A stretch of DNA of 64,000 nt. It comes from Odiellus spinosus (lineage: Eukaryota; Arthropoda; Arachnida; Opiliones; Phalangiidae). Where the stretch lies: assembly GCA_963920705.1 (NCBI GenBank), contig OY987234.1, positions 682,001 through 746,000 on the forward strand, read 5' to 3'. Both the position numbers and the translations under genes were made by a program. Every line of letters starts with the position of its first letter. The first letter of the stretch is position 1. Positions 38,740 to 53,050 of the stretch are shown piece by piece. The notes under the pieces are model-generated. The model was not told where the DNA came from. It did not search any database and saw only the letters and a list, made by a program, of their open reading frames with translations.

Positions 38740-41700
38740 CCACAAATTTCCCAAGTGCATATCCACAAATTTCCCAAGTGCAGATCCACAAATTTCCCAA
38801 GTGCAGATCCACAAATTTCCCAAGTGCAGATCCACAAATTTTCCAAGTGCAGATCCACAAATTTCCCAAGTGAGGATCCACAAATTTCCCAAGTGCAGAT
38901 CCAAAATTTTCCCAAGTGCAGATCCACAAAGTTCCCAAGTGCAGATCCACAAATTTCCCAAGTGCAGATCCACAAATTTCCCAAGTACAGATCCACAAAT
39001 TTCCCAAGTGCAGATCCAAAATTTTCCCAAGTGCAGATCCACAAAGTTCCCAAGTGCAGATCCACAAATTTCCCAAGTGCACATCCACAAATTTCCCAAG
39101 TGCAGATAATCAAATTTCCCAAGTATAGATCCACAAATTTCCCAAGTGTAGGTCCACAAATTTCCCAAGTGTATATCCACAAATTTCCCAAATGCAGATC
39201 CACAAATTTCCCAAGTGCAGATCCACAAATTTCCCAAGTGCAGATACACAAATTTCCCAAGTGCAGATCCAAAAATTTCCCAAGTGTATATCCACAAATT
39301 TCCCAAGTGCAGATCCACAAATTTCCCAAGTGCAGATCCACACAAATTTCCCAAGTGTAGATCCACAAATTTCCCAAGTGCAGATCCACAAATTTTCCAA
39401 GTGTAGATCCACAAATTTCCCAAGTGTAGATCCACAAATTTCCCATGTGCAGATCCACAAATTTCCCAAGTGTAGATCCACAAATTTCAGAAGTGTAGAT
39501 CCACAAATTTCCCAAATGTAGATCCACAAATTTCCCAAGTGTAGATCCACAAATTTCCCAAGTGCAGATCCACAAATTTCCCAAGTGTAGATCCACAAAT
39601 TTCCCAAGTGTAGATCCACAAATTTCCCAAATGTAGATCCACAAATTTCCCATTTGCAGATCCACAAATTTCCCAAGTGCAGATCCACAAATTTCCCAAG
39701 TGCAGATCCACAAATTTCCCAAGTGTAGATCCAAAAATTTCCCAAGTGCATATCCACAAATTTCCCAAGTGTAGATCCACAAATTTCCCAAGTGTAGATC
39801 CACAAATTTCCCAAGTGCAGATCACAACTTTCCCAAGTGCAGATCCAAAAATTTAACAAGTGCAGATCCACAATTTTCCCAAGTACAGATCCACAAAGTT
39901 CCCAAGTGCAGATCCACAAATTTCCCAAGTGCACATCCACAAATTTCCCAAATGCAGATAATCAAATTTCCCAAGTGTAGATCCACAAATTTCCCAAGTG
40001 CAGATCCAAAAATTTAACAAGTGCAGATCCACAAATTTCCCAAGTGCATATCCACAAATTTCCCAAGTGCAGATCCACAAATTTCCCAAGTGCAGATCCA
40101 CAAATTTCCCAAGTGCAGATCCACAAATTTTCCAAGTGCAGATCCACAAATTTCCCAAGTGAGGATCCACAAATTTCCCAAGTGCAGATCCAAAATTTTC
40201 CCAAGTGCAGATCCACAAAGTTCCCAAGTGCAGATCCACAAATTTCCCAAGTGCAGATCCACAAATTTCCCAAGTACAGATCCACAAATTTCCCAAGTGC
40301 AGATCCAAAATTTTCCCAAGTGCAGATCCACAAAGTTCCCAAGTGCAGATCCACAAATTTCCCAAGTGCAGATCCACAAATTTCCCAAGTACAGATCCAC
40401 AAATTTCCCAAGTGCAGATCCAAAATTTTCCCAAGTGCAGATCCACAAAGTTCCCAAGTGCAGATCCACAAATTTCCCAAGTGCACATCCACAAATTTCC
40501 CAAGTGCAGATAATCAAATTTCCCAAGTATAGATCCACAAATTTCCCAAGTGTAGATCCACAAATTTCCCAAGTGTATATCCACAAATTTCCCAAATGCA
40601 GATCCACAAATTTCCCAAGTGCAGATCCACAAATTTCCCAAGTGCAGATACACAAATTTCCCAAGTGCAGATCCAAAAATTTCCCAAGTGTATATCCACA
40701 AATTTCCCAAGTGCAGATCCACAAATTTCCCAAGTGCAGATCCACACAAATTTCCCAAGTGTAGATCCACAAATTTCCCAAGTGCAGATCCACAAATTTT
40801 CCAAGTGTAGATCCACAAATTTCCCAAGTGTAGATCCACAAATTTCCCATGTGCAGATCCACAAATTTCCCAAGTGTAGATCCACAAATTTCAGAAGTGT
40901 AGATCCACAAATTTCCCAAATGTAGATCCACAAATTTCCCAAGTGTAGATCCACAAATTTCCCAAGTGCAGATCCACAAATTTCCCAAGTGTAGATCCAC
41001 ACATTTCCCAAGTGTAGATCCACAAATTTCCCAAGTGTAGATCCACAAATTTCCCAAATGTAGATCCACAAATTTCCCATGTGCAGATCCACAAATTTCC
41101 CAAGTGCAGATCCACAAATTTCCCAAGTGCAGATCCAAAAATTTCCCAAGTGCAGATATTCAAATTTCCCAAGTATAGATCCGCAAATTTCCCAAGTGTA
41201 GATCCACAAATTTCCCAAGTGTAGATCCACAAATTTCCCAAGTGTAGATCCACAAATTTCCCAAGTGCAGATCACAAATTTCCCAAGTGCAGATCCAAAA
41301 ATTTAACAAGTGCAGATCCACAAATTTCCCAAGTGCATATCCACAAATTTCCCAAGTGCAGATCCACAAATTTCCCAAGTGCAGATCCACAAATTTCCCA
41401 AGTGCAGATCCACAAATTTTCCAAGTGCAGATCCACAAATTTCCCAAGTGAGGATCCACAAATTTCCCAAGTGCAGATCCAAAATTTTCCCAAGTGCAGA
41501 TCCACAAAGTTCCCAAGTGCAGATCCACAAATTTCCCAAGTGCAGATCCACAAATTTCCCAAGTACAGATCCACAAATTTCCCAAGTGCAGATCCAAAAT
41601 TTTCCCAAGTGCAGATCCACAAAGTTCCCAAGTGCAGATCCACAAATTTCCCAAGTGCACATCCACAAATTTCCCAAGTGCAGATAATCAAATTTCCCAA

Positions 41701-42388
41701 GTATAGATCCACAAATTTCCCAAGTGTAGGTCCACAAATTTCCCAAGTGTATATCCACAAATTTCCCAAATGCAGATCCACAAATTTCCCAAGTGCAGAT
41801 CCACAAATTTCCCAAGTGCAGATACACAAATTTCCCAAGTGCAGATCCAAAAATTTCCCAAGTGTATATCCACAAATTTCCCAAGTGCAGATCCACAAAT
41901 TTCCCAAGTGCAGATCCACACAAATTTCCCAAGTGTAGATCCACAAATTTCCCAAGTGCAGATCCACAAATTTTCCAAGTGTAGATCCACAAATTTCCCA
42001 AGTGTAGATCCACAAATTTCCCATGTGCAGATCCACAAATTTCCCAAGTGTAGATCCACAAATTTCAGAAGTGTAGATCCACAAATTTCCCAAATGTAGA
42101 TCCACAAATTTCCCAAGTGTAGATCCACAAATTTCCCAAGTGCAGATCCACAAATTTCCCAAGTGTAGATCCACAAATTTCCCAAGTGTAGATCCACAAA
42201 TTTCCCAAATGTAGATCCACAAATTTCCCATTTGCAGATCCACAAATTTCCCAAGTGCAGATCCACAAATTTCCCAAGTGCAGATCCACAAATTTCCCAA
42301 GTGTAGATCCAAAAATTTCCCAAGTGCATATCCACAAATTTCCCAAGTGTAGATCCACAAATTTCCCAAGTGTAGATCCACAAATTTC
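37705..42388. repeat. 2,578-bp period, two copies (112 monomers + 2 bp)
   Basis: About 37,705-39,810 matches 40,283-42,388 at offset 2,578. Each copy contains two CA-insertion monomers 1,174 bp apart (38,153/39,327 and 40,731/41,905), one C-deletion monomer between them, GAGGATCC (38,874 and 41,452), a GTAGGTCC monomer (39,150 and 41,728) and CATTTG. The left copy then runs into a C-deletion monomer at 39,812 and the right one into CAAATG. Confidence 0.88.
40187..40461. repeat. Local 115-bp triplication (5-monomer unit)
   Basis: The five-monomer string CCAAAATTTT, CAAAGTT, C, C, AAGTACAG has its CCAAAATTTT unit three times here (near 40,192, 40,307 and 40,422), with AAGTACAG twice (40,274 and 40,389). 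Sister blocks, for example at 7,331-7,450 and 38,900-39,015, have it only twice. The extra 115 bp explains why this block is out of step with its relative at 44.9-45.2 kb (offset 4,880 before it, 4,765 after it). Confidence 0.85.
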
Positions 42389-43200
42389 CCAAATGTAGAT
42401 CCACAAATTTCCCATGTGCAGATCCACAAACTTCCCAAGTGCAGATCCACAAATTTCCCAAGTGCAGATCCAAAAATTTCCCAAGTGCAGATATTCAAAT
42501 TTCCCAAGTATAGATCCGCAAATTTCCCAAGTGTAGATCCACAAATTTCCCAAGTGTAGATCCACAAATTTCCCAAGTGTAGATCCACAAATTTCCCAAG
42601 TGCAGATCCACAAATTTCCCAAGTGCAGATCCAAAAATTTAACAAGTGCAGATCCACAAATTTCCCAAGTGCAGATCCACAAATTTCCCAAGTGCAGATC
42701 CACAAATTTCCCAAGTGCAGATCCACAAATTTTCCAAGTGCAGATCCACAAATTTCCCAAGTACAGATCCACAAATTTCCCAAGTGCAGATCCAAAATTT
42801 TCCCAAGTGCAGATCCACAAAGTTCCCAAGTGCAGATCCATAAATTTCCCAAGTGCACATCCACAAATTTCCCAAGTGCAGATAATCAAATTTCCCAAGT
42901 GTAGATCCACAAATTTCCCAAGTGTAGATCCACAAATTTCCCAAATGCAGATCCACAAATTTTCCAAGTGTAGATCCACAAATTTCCCAAGTGCAGATCC
43001 ACAGATTTCCCAAGTGTAGATCCACAAATTTCCCAAGTGTAGATCCACAAATTTCCCAAATGTAGATCCACAAATTTCCCAAGTGCAGATCCACAAATTT
43101 CCCAAGTGCAGATCCAAAAATTTCCCAAGTGCAGATCCACAAATTTCCCAAGTGCAGATTCACAAATTTCCCAAGTGTAGATCCAAAAATTTCCCAAGTG
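40400..43200. repeat. 2.8-kb duplicate (partner about 45,165-47,965)
   Basis: This segment matches 45,165-47,965 at offset 4,765 (207 monomers + 4 bp). Shared markers are two CA-insertion monomers 1,174 bp apart, one C-deletion monomer (41,262 and 46,027), GAGGATCC (41,452 and 46,217), GTAGGTCC, AAACTTCCC (42,428 and 47,193), the header and TTTAAC. Toward the right end the match weakens through scattered substitutions (GATTCAC versus GATCCAC, TTTCCC versus TTTGCC). Confidence 0.83.
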
Positions 43201-45634
43201 CAGATCCACAAATTTCCCAAGTGCAAATCCACAAATTTCCCAAGTGCAGATCCACAAATTTCCCAAGTGTAGATCCACAAATTTCCCAAGTGTAGATCCA
43301 CAAATTTCCCAAATGTAGATCCACAAATTTCCCATGTGCAGATCCACAAATTTCCCAAGTGCAGATCCACAAATTTCCCAAGTGCAGATCCAAAAATTTC
43401 CCAAGTGCAGATATTCAAATTTCCCAAGTATAGATCCGCAAATTTCCCAAGTGTAGATCCACAAATTTCCCAAGTGTAGATCCACAAATTACCCAAGTGT
43501 AGATCCACAAATTTCCCAAGTGCAGATCCACAAATTTCCCAAGTGCAGATCCAAAAATTTAACAAGTGCAGATCCACAAATTTCCCAAGTGCATATCCAC
43601 AAATTTCCCAAGTGCAGATCCACAAATTTCCCAAGTGCAGATCCACAAATTTCCCAAGTGCAGATCCACAAATTTTCCAAGTGCAGATCCACAAATTTCC
43701 CAAGTGAGGATCCACAAATTTCCCAAGTGCAGATCCAAAATTTTCCCAAGTGCAGATCCACAATGTTCCCAAGTGCAGATCCACAAATTTCCCAAGTGCA
43801 GATCCACAAATTTCCCAAGTACAGATCCACAAATTTCCCAAGTGCAGATCCAAAATTTTCCCAAGTGCAGATCCACAAAGTTCCCAAGTGCAGATCCACA
43901 AATTTCCCAAGTGCACATCCACAAATTTCCCAAGTGCAGATAATCAAATTTCCCAAGTATAGATCCACAAATTTCCCAAGTGTAGATCCACAAATTTCCC
44001 AAGTGTATATCCACAAATTTCCCAAATGCAGATCCACAAATTTCCCAAGTGCAGATCCACAAATTTCCCAAGTGCAGATACACAAATTTCCCAAGTGCAG
44101 ATCCAAAAATTTCCCAAGTGTATATCCACAAATTTCCCAAGTGCAGATCCACAAATTTCCCAAGTGCAGATCCACACAAATTTCCCAAGTGTAGATCCAC
44201 AAATTTCCCAAGTGCAGATCCACAAATTTTCCAAGTGTAGATCCACAAATTTCCCAAGTGTAGATCCACAAATTTCCCATGTGCAGATCCACAAATTTCC
44301 CAAGTGTAGATCCACAAATTTCAGAAGTGTAGATCCACAAATTTCCCAAATGTAGATCCACAAATTTCCCAAGTGTAGATCCACAAATTTCCCAAGTGCA
44401 GATCCACAAATTTCCCAAGTGTAGATCCACACATTTCCCAAGTGTAGATCCACAAATTTCCCAAGTGTAGATCCACAAATTTCCCAAATGTAGATCCACA
44501 AATTTCCCATGTGCAGATCCACAAATTTCCCAAGTGCAGATCCACAAATTTCCCAAGTGCAGATCCAAAAATTTCCCAAGTGCAGATATTCAAATTTCCC
44601 AAGTATAGATCCGCAAATTTCCCAAGTGTAGATCCACAAATTTCCCAAGTGTAGATCCACAAATTTCCCAAGTGTAGATCCACAAATTTCCCAAGTGCAG
44701 ATCACAAATTTCCCAAGTGCAGATCCAAAAATTTAACAAGTGCAGATCCACAATTTTCCCAAGTACAGATCCACAAAGTTCCCAAGTGCAGATCCACAAA
44801 TTTCCCAAGTGCACATCCACAAATTTCCCAAATGCAGATAATCAAATTTCCCAAGTGTAGATCCACAAATTTCCCAAGTGCAGATCCAAAAATTTAACAA
44901 GTGCAGATCCACAAATTTCCCAAGTGCATATCCACAAATTTCCCAAGTGCAGATCCACAAATTTCCCAAGTGCAGATCCACAAATTTCCCAAGTGCAGAT
45001 CCACAAATTTTCCAAGTGCAGATCCACAAATTTCCCAAGTGAGGATCCACAAATTTCCCAAGTGCAGATCCAAAATTTTCCCAAGTGCAGATCCACAAAG
45101 TTCCCAAGTGCAGATCCACAAATTTCCCAAGTGCAGATCCACAAATTTCCCAAGTACAGATCCACAAATTTCCCAAGTGCAGATCCAAAATTTTCCCAAG
45201 TGCAGATCCACAAAGTTCCCAAGTGCAGATCCACAAATTTCCCAAGTGCACATCCACAAATTTCCCAAGTGCAGATAATCAAATTTCCCAAGTATAGATC
45301 CACAAATTTCCCAAGTGTAGATCCACAAATTTCCCAAGTGTATATCCACAAATTTCCCAAATGCAGATCCACAAATTTCCCAAGTGCAGATCCACAAATT
45401 TCCCAAGTGCAGATACACAAATTTCCCAAGTGCAGATCCAAAAATTTCCCAAGTGTATATCCACAAATTTCCCAAGTGCAGATCCACAAATTTCCCAAGT
45501 GCAGATCCACACAAATTTCCCAAGTGTAGATCCACAAATTTCCCAAGTGCAGATCCACAAATTTTCCAAGTGTAGATCCACAAATTTCCCAAGTGTAGAT
45601 CCACAAATTTCCCATGTGCAGATCCACAAATTTC

Positions 45635-48600
45635 CCAAGTGTAGATCCACAAATTTCAGAAGTGTAGATCCACAAATTTCCCAAATGTAGATCCACAAAT
45701 TTCCCAAGTGTAGATCCACAAATTTCCCAAGTGCAGATCCACAAATTTCCCAAGTGAAGATCCACACATTTCCCAAGTGTAGATCCACAAATTTCCCAAG
45801 TGTAGATCCACAAATTTCCCAAATGTAGATCCACAAATTTCCCATGTGCAGATCCACAAATTTCCCAAGTGCAGATCCACAAATTTCCCAAGTGCAGATC
45901 CAAAAATTTCCCAAGTGCAGATATTCAAATTTCCCAAGTATAGATCCGCAAATTTCCCAAGTGTAGATCCACAAATTTCCCAAGTGTAGATCCACAAATT
46001 TCCCAAGTGTAGATCCACAAATTTCCCAAGTGCAGATCACAAATTTCCCAAGTGCAGATCCAAAAATTTAACAAGTGCAGATCCACAAATTTCCCAAGTG
46101 CATATCCACAAATTTCCCAAGTGCAGATCCACAAATTTCCCAAGTGCAGATCCACAAATTTCCCAAGTGCAGATCCACAAATTTTCCAAGTGCAGATCCA
46201 CAAATTTCCCAAGTGAGGATCCACAAATTTCCCAAGTGCAGATCCAAAATTTTCCCAAGTGCAGATCCACAAAGTTCCCAAGTGCAGATCCACAAATTTC
46301 CCAAGTGCAGATCCACAAATTTCCCAAGTACAGATCCACAAATTTCCCAAGTGCAGATCCAAAATTTTCCCAAGTGCAGATCCACAAAGTTCCCAAGTGC
46401 AGATCCACAAATTTCCCAAGTGCACATCCACAAATTTCCCAAGTGCAGATAATCAAATTTCCCAAGTATAGATCCACAAATTTCCCAAGTGTAGGTCCAC
46501 AAATTTCCCAAGTGTATATCCACAAATTTCCCAAATGCAGATCCACAAATTTCCCAAGTGCAGATCCACAAATTTCCCAAGTGCAGATACACAAATTTCC
46601 CAAGTGCAGATCCAAAAATTTCCCAAGTGTATATCCACAAATTTCCCAAGTGCAGATCCACAAATTTCCCAAGTGCAGATCCACACAAATTTCCCAAGTG
46701 TAGATCCACAAATTTCCCAAGTGCAGATCCACAAATTTTCCAAGTGTAGATCCACAAATTTCCCAAGTGTAGATCCACAAATTTCCCATGTGCAGATCCA
46801 CAAATTTCCCAAGTGTAGATCCACAAATTTCAGAAGTGTAGATCCACAAATTTCCCAAATGTAGATCCACAAATTTCCCAAGTGTAGATCCACAAATTTC
46901 CCAAGTGCAGATCCACAAATTTCCCAAGTGTAGATCCACAAATTTCCCAAGTGTAGATCCACAAATTTCCCAAATGTAGATCCACAAATTTCCCATTTGC
47001 AGATCCACAAATTTCCCAAGTGCAGATCCACAAATTTCCCAAGTGCAGATCCACAAATTTCCCAAGTGTAGATCCAAAAATTTCCCAAGTGCATATCCAC
47101 AAATTTCCCAAGTGTAGATCCACAAATTTCCCAAGTGTAGATCCACAAATTTCCCAAATGTAGATCCACAAATTTCCCATGTGCAGATCCACAAACTTCC
47201 CAAGTGCAGATCCACAAATTTCCCAAGTGCAGATCCAAAAATTTCCCAAGTGCAGATATTCAAATTTCCCAAGTATAGATCCGCAAATTTCCCAAGTGTA
47301 GATCCACAAATTTCCCAAGTGTAGATCCACAAATTTCCCAAGTGTAGATCCACAAATTTCCCAAGTGCAGATCCACAAATTTCCCAAGTGCAGATCCAAA
47401 AATTTAACAAGTGCAGATCCACAAATTTCCCAAGTGCAGATCCACAAATTTCCCAAGTGCAGATCCACAAATTTCCCAAGTGCAGATCCACAAATTTTCC
47501 AAGTGCAGATCCACAAATTTCCCAAGTGCAGATCCACAAATTTCCCAAGTGCAGATCCAAAATTTTCCCAAGTGCAGATCCACAAAGTTCCCAAGTGCAG
47601 ATCCATAAATTTCCCAAGTGCACATCCACAAATTTCCCAAGTGCAGATAATCAAATTTCCCAAGTGTAGATCCACAAATTTCCCAAGTGTAGATCCACAA
47701 ATTTCCCAAATGCAGATCCACAAATTTTCCAAGTGTAGATCCACAAATTTCCCAAGTGCAGATCCACAGATTTCCCAAGTGTAGATCCACAAATTTCCCA
47801 AGTGTAGATCCACAAATTTCCCAAATGTAGATCCACAAATTTCCCAAGTGCAGATCCACAAATTTCCCAAGTGCAGATCCAAAAATTTCCCAAGTGCAGA
47901 TCCACAAATTTCCCAAGTGCAGATCCACAAATTTCCCAAGTGTAGATCCAAAAATTTGCCAAGTGCAGATCCACAAATTTCTCAAGTGCATATCCACAAA
48001 TTTCCCAAGTGCAGATCCACAAATTTCCCAAGTGCAGATCCACAAATTTCCCAAGTGTAGATCCAAAAATTTCCCAAGTGCAGATCCACAAATTTCCCAA
48101 GTGCATATCCACAAATTTCCCAAGTGCAGATCCACAAATTTCCCAAGTATAGATCCGCAAATTTCCCAAGTGTAGATCCACAAATTTCCCAAGTGTAGAT
48201 CCACAAATTTCCCAAGTGTAGATCCACAAATTTCCCAAGTGCAGATCCACAAATTTCCCAAGTGCAGATCCAAAAATTTAACAAGTGCAGATCCACAAAT
48301 TTCCCAAGTGCATATCCACAAATTTCCCAAGTGCAGATCCACAAATTTCCCAAGTGCAGATCCACAAATTTCCCAAGTGCAGATCCACAAATTTTCCAAG
48401 TGCAGATCCACAAATTTCCCAAGTGAGGATCCACAAATTTCCCAAGTGCAGATCCAAAATTTTCCCAAGTGCAGATCCACAAAGTTCCCAAGTGCAGATC
48501 CACAAATTTCCCAAGTGCAGATCCACAAATTTCCCAAGTACAGATCTACAAATTTCCCAAGTGCAGATCCAAAATTTTCCCAAGTGCAGATCCACAAAGT

Positions 48601-51600
48601 TCCCAAGTGCAGATCCACAAATTTCCCAAGTGCACATCCACAAATTTCCCAAGTGCAGATAATCAAATTTCCCAAGTATAGATCCACAAATTTCCCAAGT
48701 GTAGGTCCACAAATTTCCCAAGTGTATATCCACAAATTTCCCAAATGCAGATCCACAAATTTCCCAAGTGCAGATCCACAAATTTCCCAAGTGCAGATAC
48801 ACAAATTTCCCAAGTGCAGATCCAAAAATTTCCCAAGTGTATATCCACAAATTTCCCAAGTGCAGATCCACAAATTTCCCAAGTGCAGATCCACACAAAT
48901 TTCCCAAGTGTAGATCCACAAATTTCCCAAGTGCAGATCCACAAATTTTCCAAGTGTAGATCCACAAATTTCCCAAGTGTAGATCCACAAATTTCCCATG
49001 TGCAGATCCACAAATTTCCCAAGTGTAGATCCACAAATTTCAGAAGTGTAGATCCACAAATTTCCCAAATGTAGATCCACAAATTTCCCAAGTGTAGATC
49101 CACAAATTTCCCAAGTGCAGATCCACAAATTTCCCAAGTGTAGATCCACAAATTTCCCAAGTGTAGATCCACAAATTTCCCAAATGTAGATCCACAAATT
49201 TCCCATTTGCAGATCCACAAATTTCCCAAGTGCAGATCCACAAATTTCCCAAGTGCAGATCCACAAATTTCCCAAGTGTAGATCCAAAAATTTCCCAAGT
49301 GCATATCCACAAATTTCCCAAGTGTAGATCCACAAATTTCCCAAGTGTAGATCCACAAATTTCAGAAGTGTAGATCCACAAATTTCCCAAATGTAGATCC
49401 ACAAATTTCCCAAGTGTAGATCCACAAATTTCCCAAGTGCAGATCCACAAATTTCCCAAGTGAAGATCCACACATTTCCCAAGTGTAGATCCACAAATTT
49501 CCCAAGTGTAGATCCACAAATTTCCCAAATGTAGATCCACAAATTTCCCATGTGCAGATCCACAAATTTCCCAAGTGCAGATCCACAAATTTCCCAAGTG
49601 CAGATCCAAAAATTTCCCAAGTGCAGATATTCAAATTTCCCAAGTATAGATCCGCAAATTTCCCAAGTGTAGATCCACAAATTTCCCAAGTGTAGATCCA
49701 CAAATTTCCCAAGTGTAGATCCACAAATTTCCCAAGTGCAGATCACAAATTTCCCAAGTGCAGATCCAAAAATTTAACAAGTGCAGATCCACAAATTTCC
49801 CAAGTGCATATCCACAAATTTCCCAAGTGCAGATCCACAAATTTCCCAAGTGCAGATCCACAAATTTCCCAAGTGCAGATCCACAAATTTTCCAAGTGCA
49901 GATCCACAAATTTCCCAAGTGAGGATCCACAAATTTCCCAAGTGCAGATCCAAAATTTTCCCAAGTGCAGATCCACAAAGTTCCCAAGTGCAGATCCACA
50001 AATTTCCCAAGTGCAGATCCACAAATTTCCCAAGTACAGATCCACAAATTTCCCAAGTGCAGATCCAAAATTTTCCCAAGTGCAGATCCACAAAGTTCCC
50101 AAGTGCAGATCCACAAATTTCCCAAGTGCACATCCACAAATTTCCCAAGTGCAGATAATCAAATTTCCCAAGTATAGATCCACAAATTTCCCAAGTGTAG
50201 GTCCACAAATTTCCCAAGTGTATATCCACAAATTTCCCAAATGCAGATCCACAAATTTCCCAAGTGCAGATCCACAAATTTCCCAAGTGCAGATACACAA
50301 ATTTCCCAAGTGCAGATCCAAAAATTTCCCAAGTGTATATCCACAAATTTCCCAAGTGCAGATCCACAAATTTCCCAAGTGCAGATCCACACAAATTTCC
50401 CAAGTGTAGATCCACAAATTTCCCAAGTGCAGATCCACAAATTTTCCAAGTGTAGATCCACAAATTTCCCAAGTGTAGATCCACAAATTTCCCATGTGCA
50501 GATCCACAAATTTCCCAAGTGTAGATCCACAAATTTCAGAAGTGTAGATCCACAAATTTCCCAAATGTAGATCCACAAATTTCCCAAGTGTAGATCCACA
50601 AATTTCCCAAGTGCAGATCCACAAATTTCCCAAGTGTAGATCCACAAATTTCCCAAGTGTAGATCCACAAATTTCCCAAATGTAGATCCACAAATTTCCC
50701 ATTTGCAGATCCACAAATTTCCCAAGTGCAGATCCACAAATTTCCCAAGTGCAGATCCACAAATTTCCCAAGTGTAGATCCAAAAATTTCCCAAGTGCAT
50801 ATCCACAAATTTCCCAAGTGTAGATCCACAAATTTCCCAAGTGTAGATCCACAAATTTCCCAAATGTAGATCCACAAATTTCCCATGTGCAGATCCACAA
50901 ACTTCCCAAGTGCAGATCCACAAATTTCCCAAGTGCAGATCCAAAAATTTCCCAAGTGCAGATATTCAAATTTCCCAAGTATAGATCCGCAAATTTCCCA
51001 AGTGTAGATCCACAAATTTCCCAAGTGTAGATCCACAAATTTCCCAAGTGTAGATCCACAAATTTCCCAAGTGCAGATCCACAAATTTCCCAAGTGCAGA
51101 TCCAAAAATTTAACAAGTGCAGATCCACAAATTTCCCAAGTGCAGATCCACAAATTTCCCAAGTGCAGATCCACAAATTTCCCAAGTGCAGATCCACAAA
51201 TTTTCCAAGTGCAGATCCACAAATTTCCCAAGTGCAGATCCACAAATTTCCCAAGTGCAGATCCAAAATTTTCCCAAGTGCAGATCCACAAAGTTCCCAA
51301 GTGCAGATCCATAAATTTCCCAAGTGCACATCCACAAATTTCCCAAGTGCAGATAATCAAATTTCCCAAGTGTAGATCCACAAATTTCCCAAGTGTAGAT
51401 CCACAAATTTCCCAAATGCAGATCCACAAATTTTCCAAGTGTAGATCCACAAATTTCCCAAGTGCAGATCCACAGATTTCCCAAGTGTAGATCCACAAAT
51501 TTCCCAAGTGTAGATCCACAAATTTCCCAAATGTAGATCCACAAATTTCCCAAGTGCAGATCCACAAATTTCCCAAGTGCAGATCCAAAAATTTCCCAAG

Positions 51601-53050
51601 TGCAGATCCACAAATTTCCCAAGTGCAGATCCACAAATTTCCCAAGTGTAGATCCAAAAATTTGCCAAGTGCAGATCCACAAATTTCCCAAGTGCATATC
51701 CACAAATTTCCCAAGTGCAGATCCACAAATTTCCCAAGTGCAGATCCACAAATTTCCCAAGTGTAGATCCAAAAATTTCCCAAGTGCAGATCCACAAATT
51801 TCCCAAGTGCATATCCACAAATTTCCCAAGTGCAGATCCACAAATTTCCCAAGTATAGATCCGCAAATTTCCCAAGTGTAGATCCACAAATTTCCCAAGT
51901 GTAGATCCACAAATTTCCCAAGTGTAGATCCACAAATTTCCCAAGTGCAGATCCACAAATTTCCCAAGTGCAGATCCAAAAATTTAACAAGTGCAGATCC
52001 ACAAATTTCCCAAGTGCATATCCACAAATTTCCCAAGTGCAGATCCACAAATTTCCCAAGTGCAGATCCACAAATTTCCCAAGTGCAGATCCACAAATTT
52101 TCCAAGTGCAGATCCACAAATTTCCCAAGTGAGGATCCACAAATTTCCCAAGTGCAGATCCAAAATTTTCCCAAGTGCAGATCCACAAAGTTCCCAAGTG
52201 CAGATCCACAAATTTCCCAAGTGCAGATCCACAAATTTCCCAAGTACAGATCTACAAATTTCCCAAGTGCAGATCCAAAATTTTCCCAAGTGCAGATCCA
52301 CAAAGTTCCCAAGTGCAGATCCACAAATTTCCCAAGTGCACATCCACAAATTTCCCAAGTGCAGATAATCAAATTTCCCAAGTATAGATCCACAAATTTC
52401 CCAAGTGTAGGTCCACAAATTTCCCAAGTGTATATCCACAAATTTCCCAAATGCAGATCCACAAATTTCCCAAGTGCAGATCCACAAATTTCCCAAGTGC
52501 AGATACACAAATTTCCCAAGTGCAGATCCAAAAATTTCCCAAGTGTATATCCACAAATTTCCCAAGTGCAGATCCACAAATTTCCCAAGTGCAGATCCAC
52601 ACAAATTTCCCAAGTGTAGATCCACAAATTTCCCAAGTGCAGATCCACAAATTTTCCAAGTGTAGATCCACAAATTTCCCAAGTGTAGATCCACAAATTT
52701 CCCATGTGCAGATCCACAAATTTCCCAAGTGTAGATCCACAAATTTCAGAAGTGTAGATCCACAAATTTCCCAAATGTAGATCCACAAATTTCCCAAGTG
52801 TAGATCCACAAATTTCCCAAGTGCAGATCCACAAATTTCCCAAGTGTAGATCCACAAATTTCCCAAGTGTAGATCCACAAATTTCCCAAATGTAGATCCA
52901 CAAATTTCCCATTTGCAGATCCACAAATTTCCCAAGTGCAGATCCACAAATTTCCCAAGTGCAGATCCACAAATTTCCCAAGTGTAGATCCAAAAATTTC
53001 CCAAGTGCATATCCACAAATTTCCCAAGTGTAGATCCACAAATTTCCCAA
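45635..53050. repeat. 3,706-bp tandem duplication (161 monomers + 3 bp)
   Basis: About 45,635-49,340 and 49,341-53,050 match at offset 3,706. The +3 equals two CA insertions (46,670 and 48,880; partners 50,376 and 52,586) minus one C deletion (46,027; partner 49,733). The junction near 49,345-49,365 joins three T-type units directly to a TTTCAGAAG monomer, whereas elsewhere TTTCAGAAG follows a CATGTG unit. Each copy itself contains a 2,210-bp duplicate pair, so that pair is older than this event. Confidence 0.93.
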
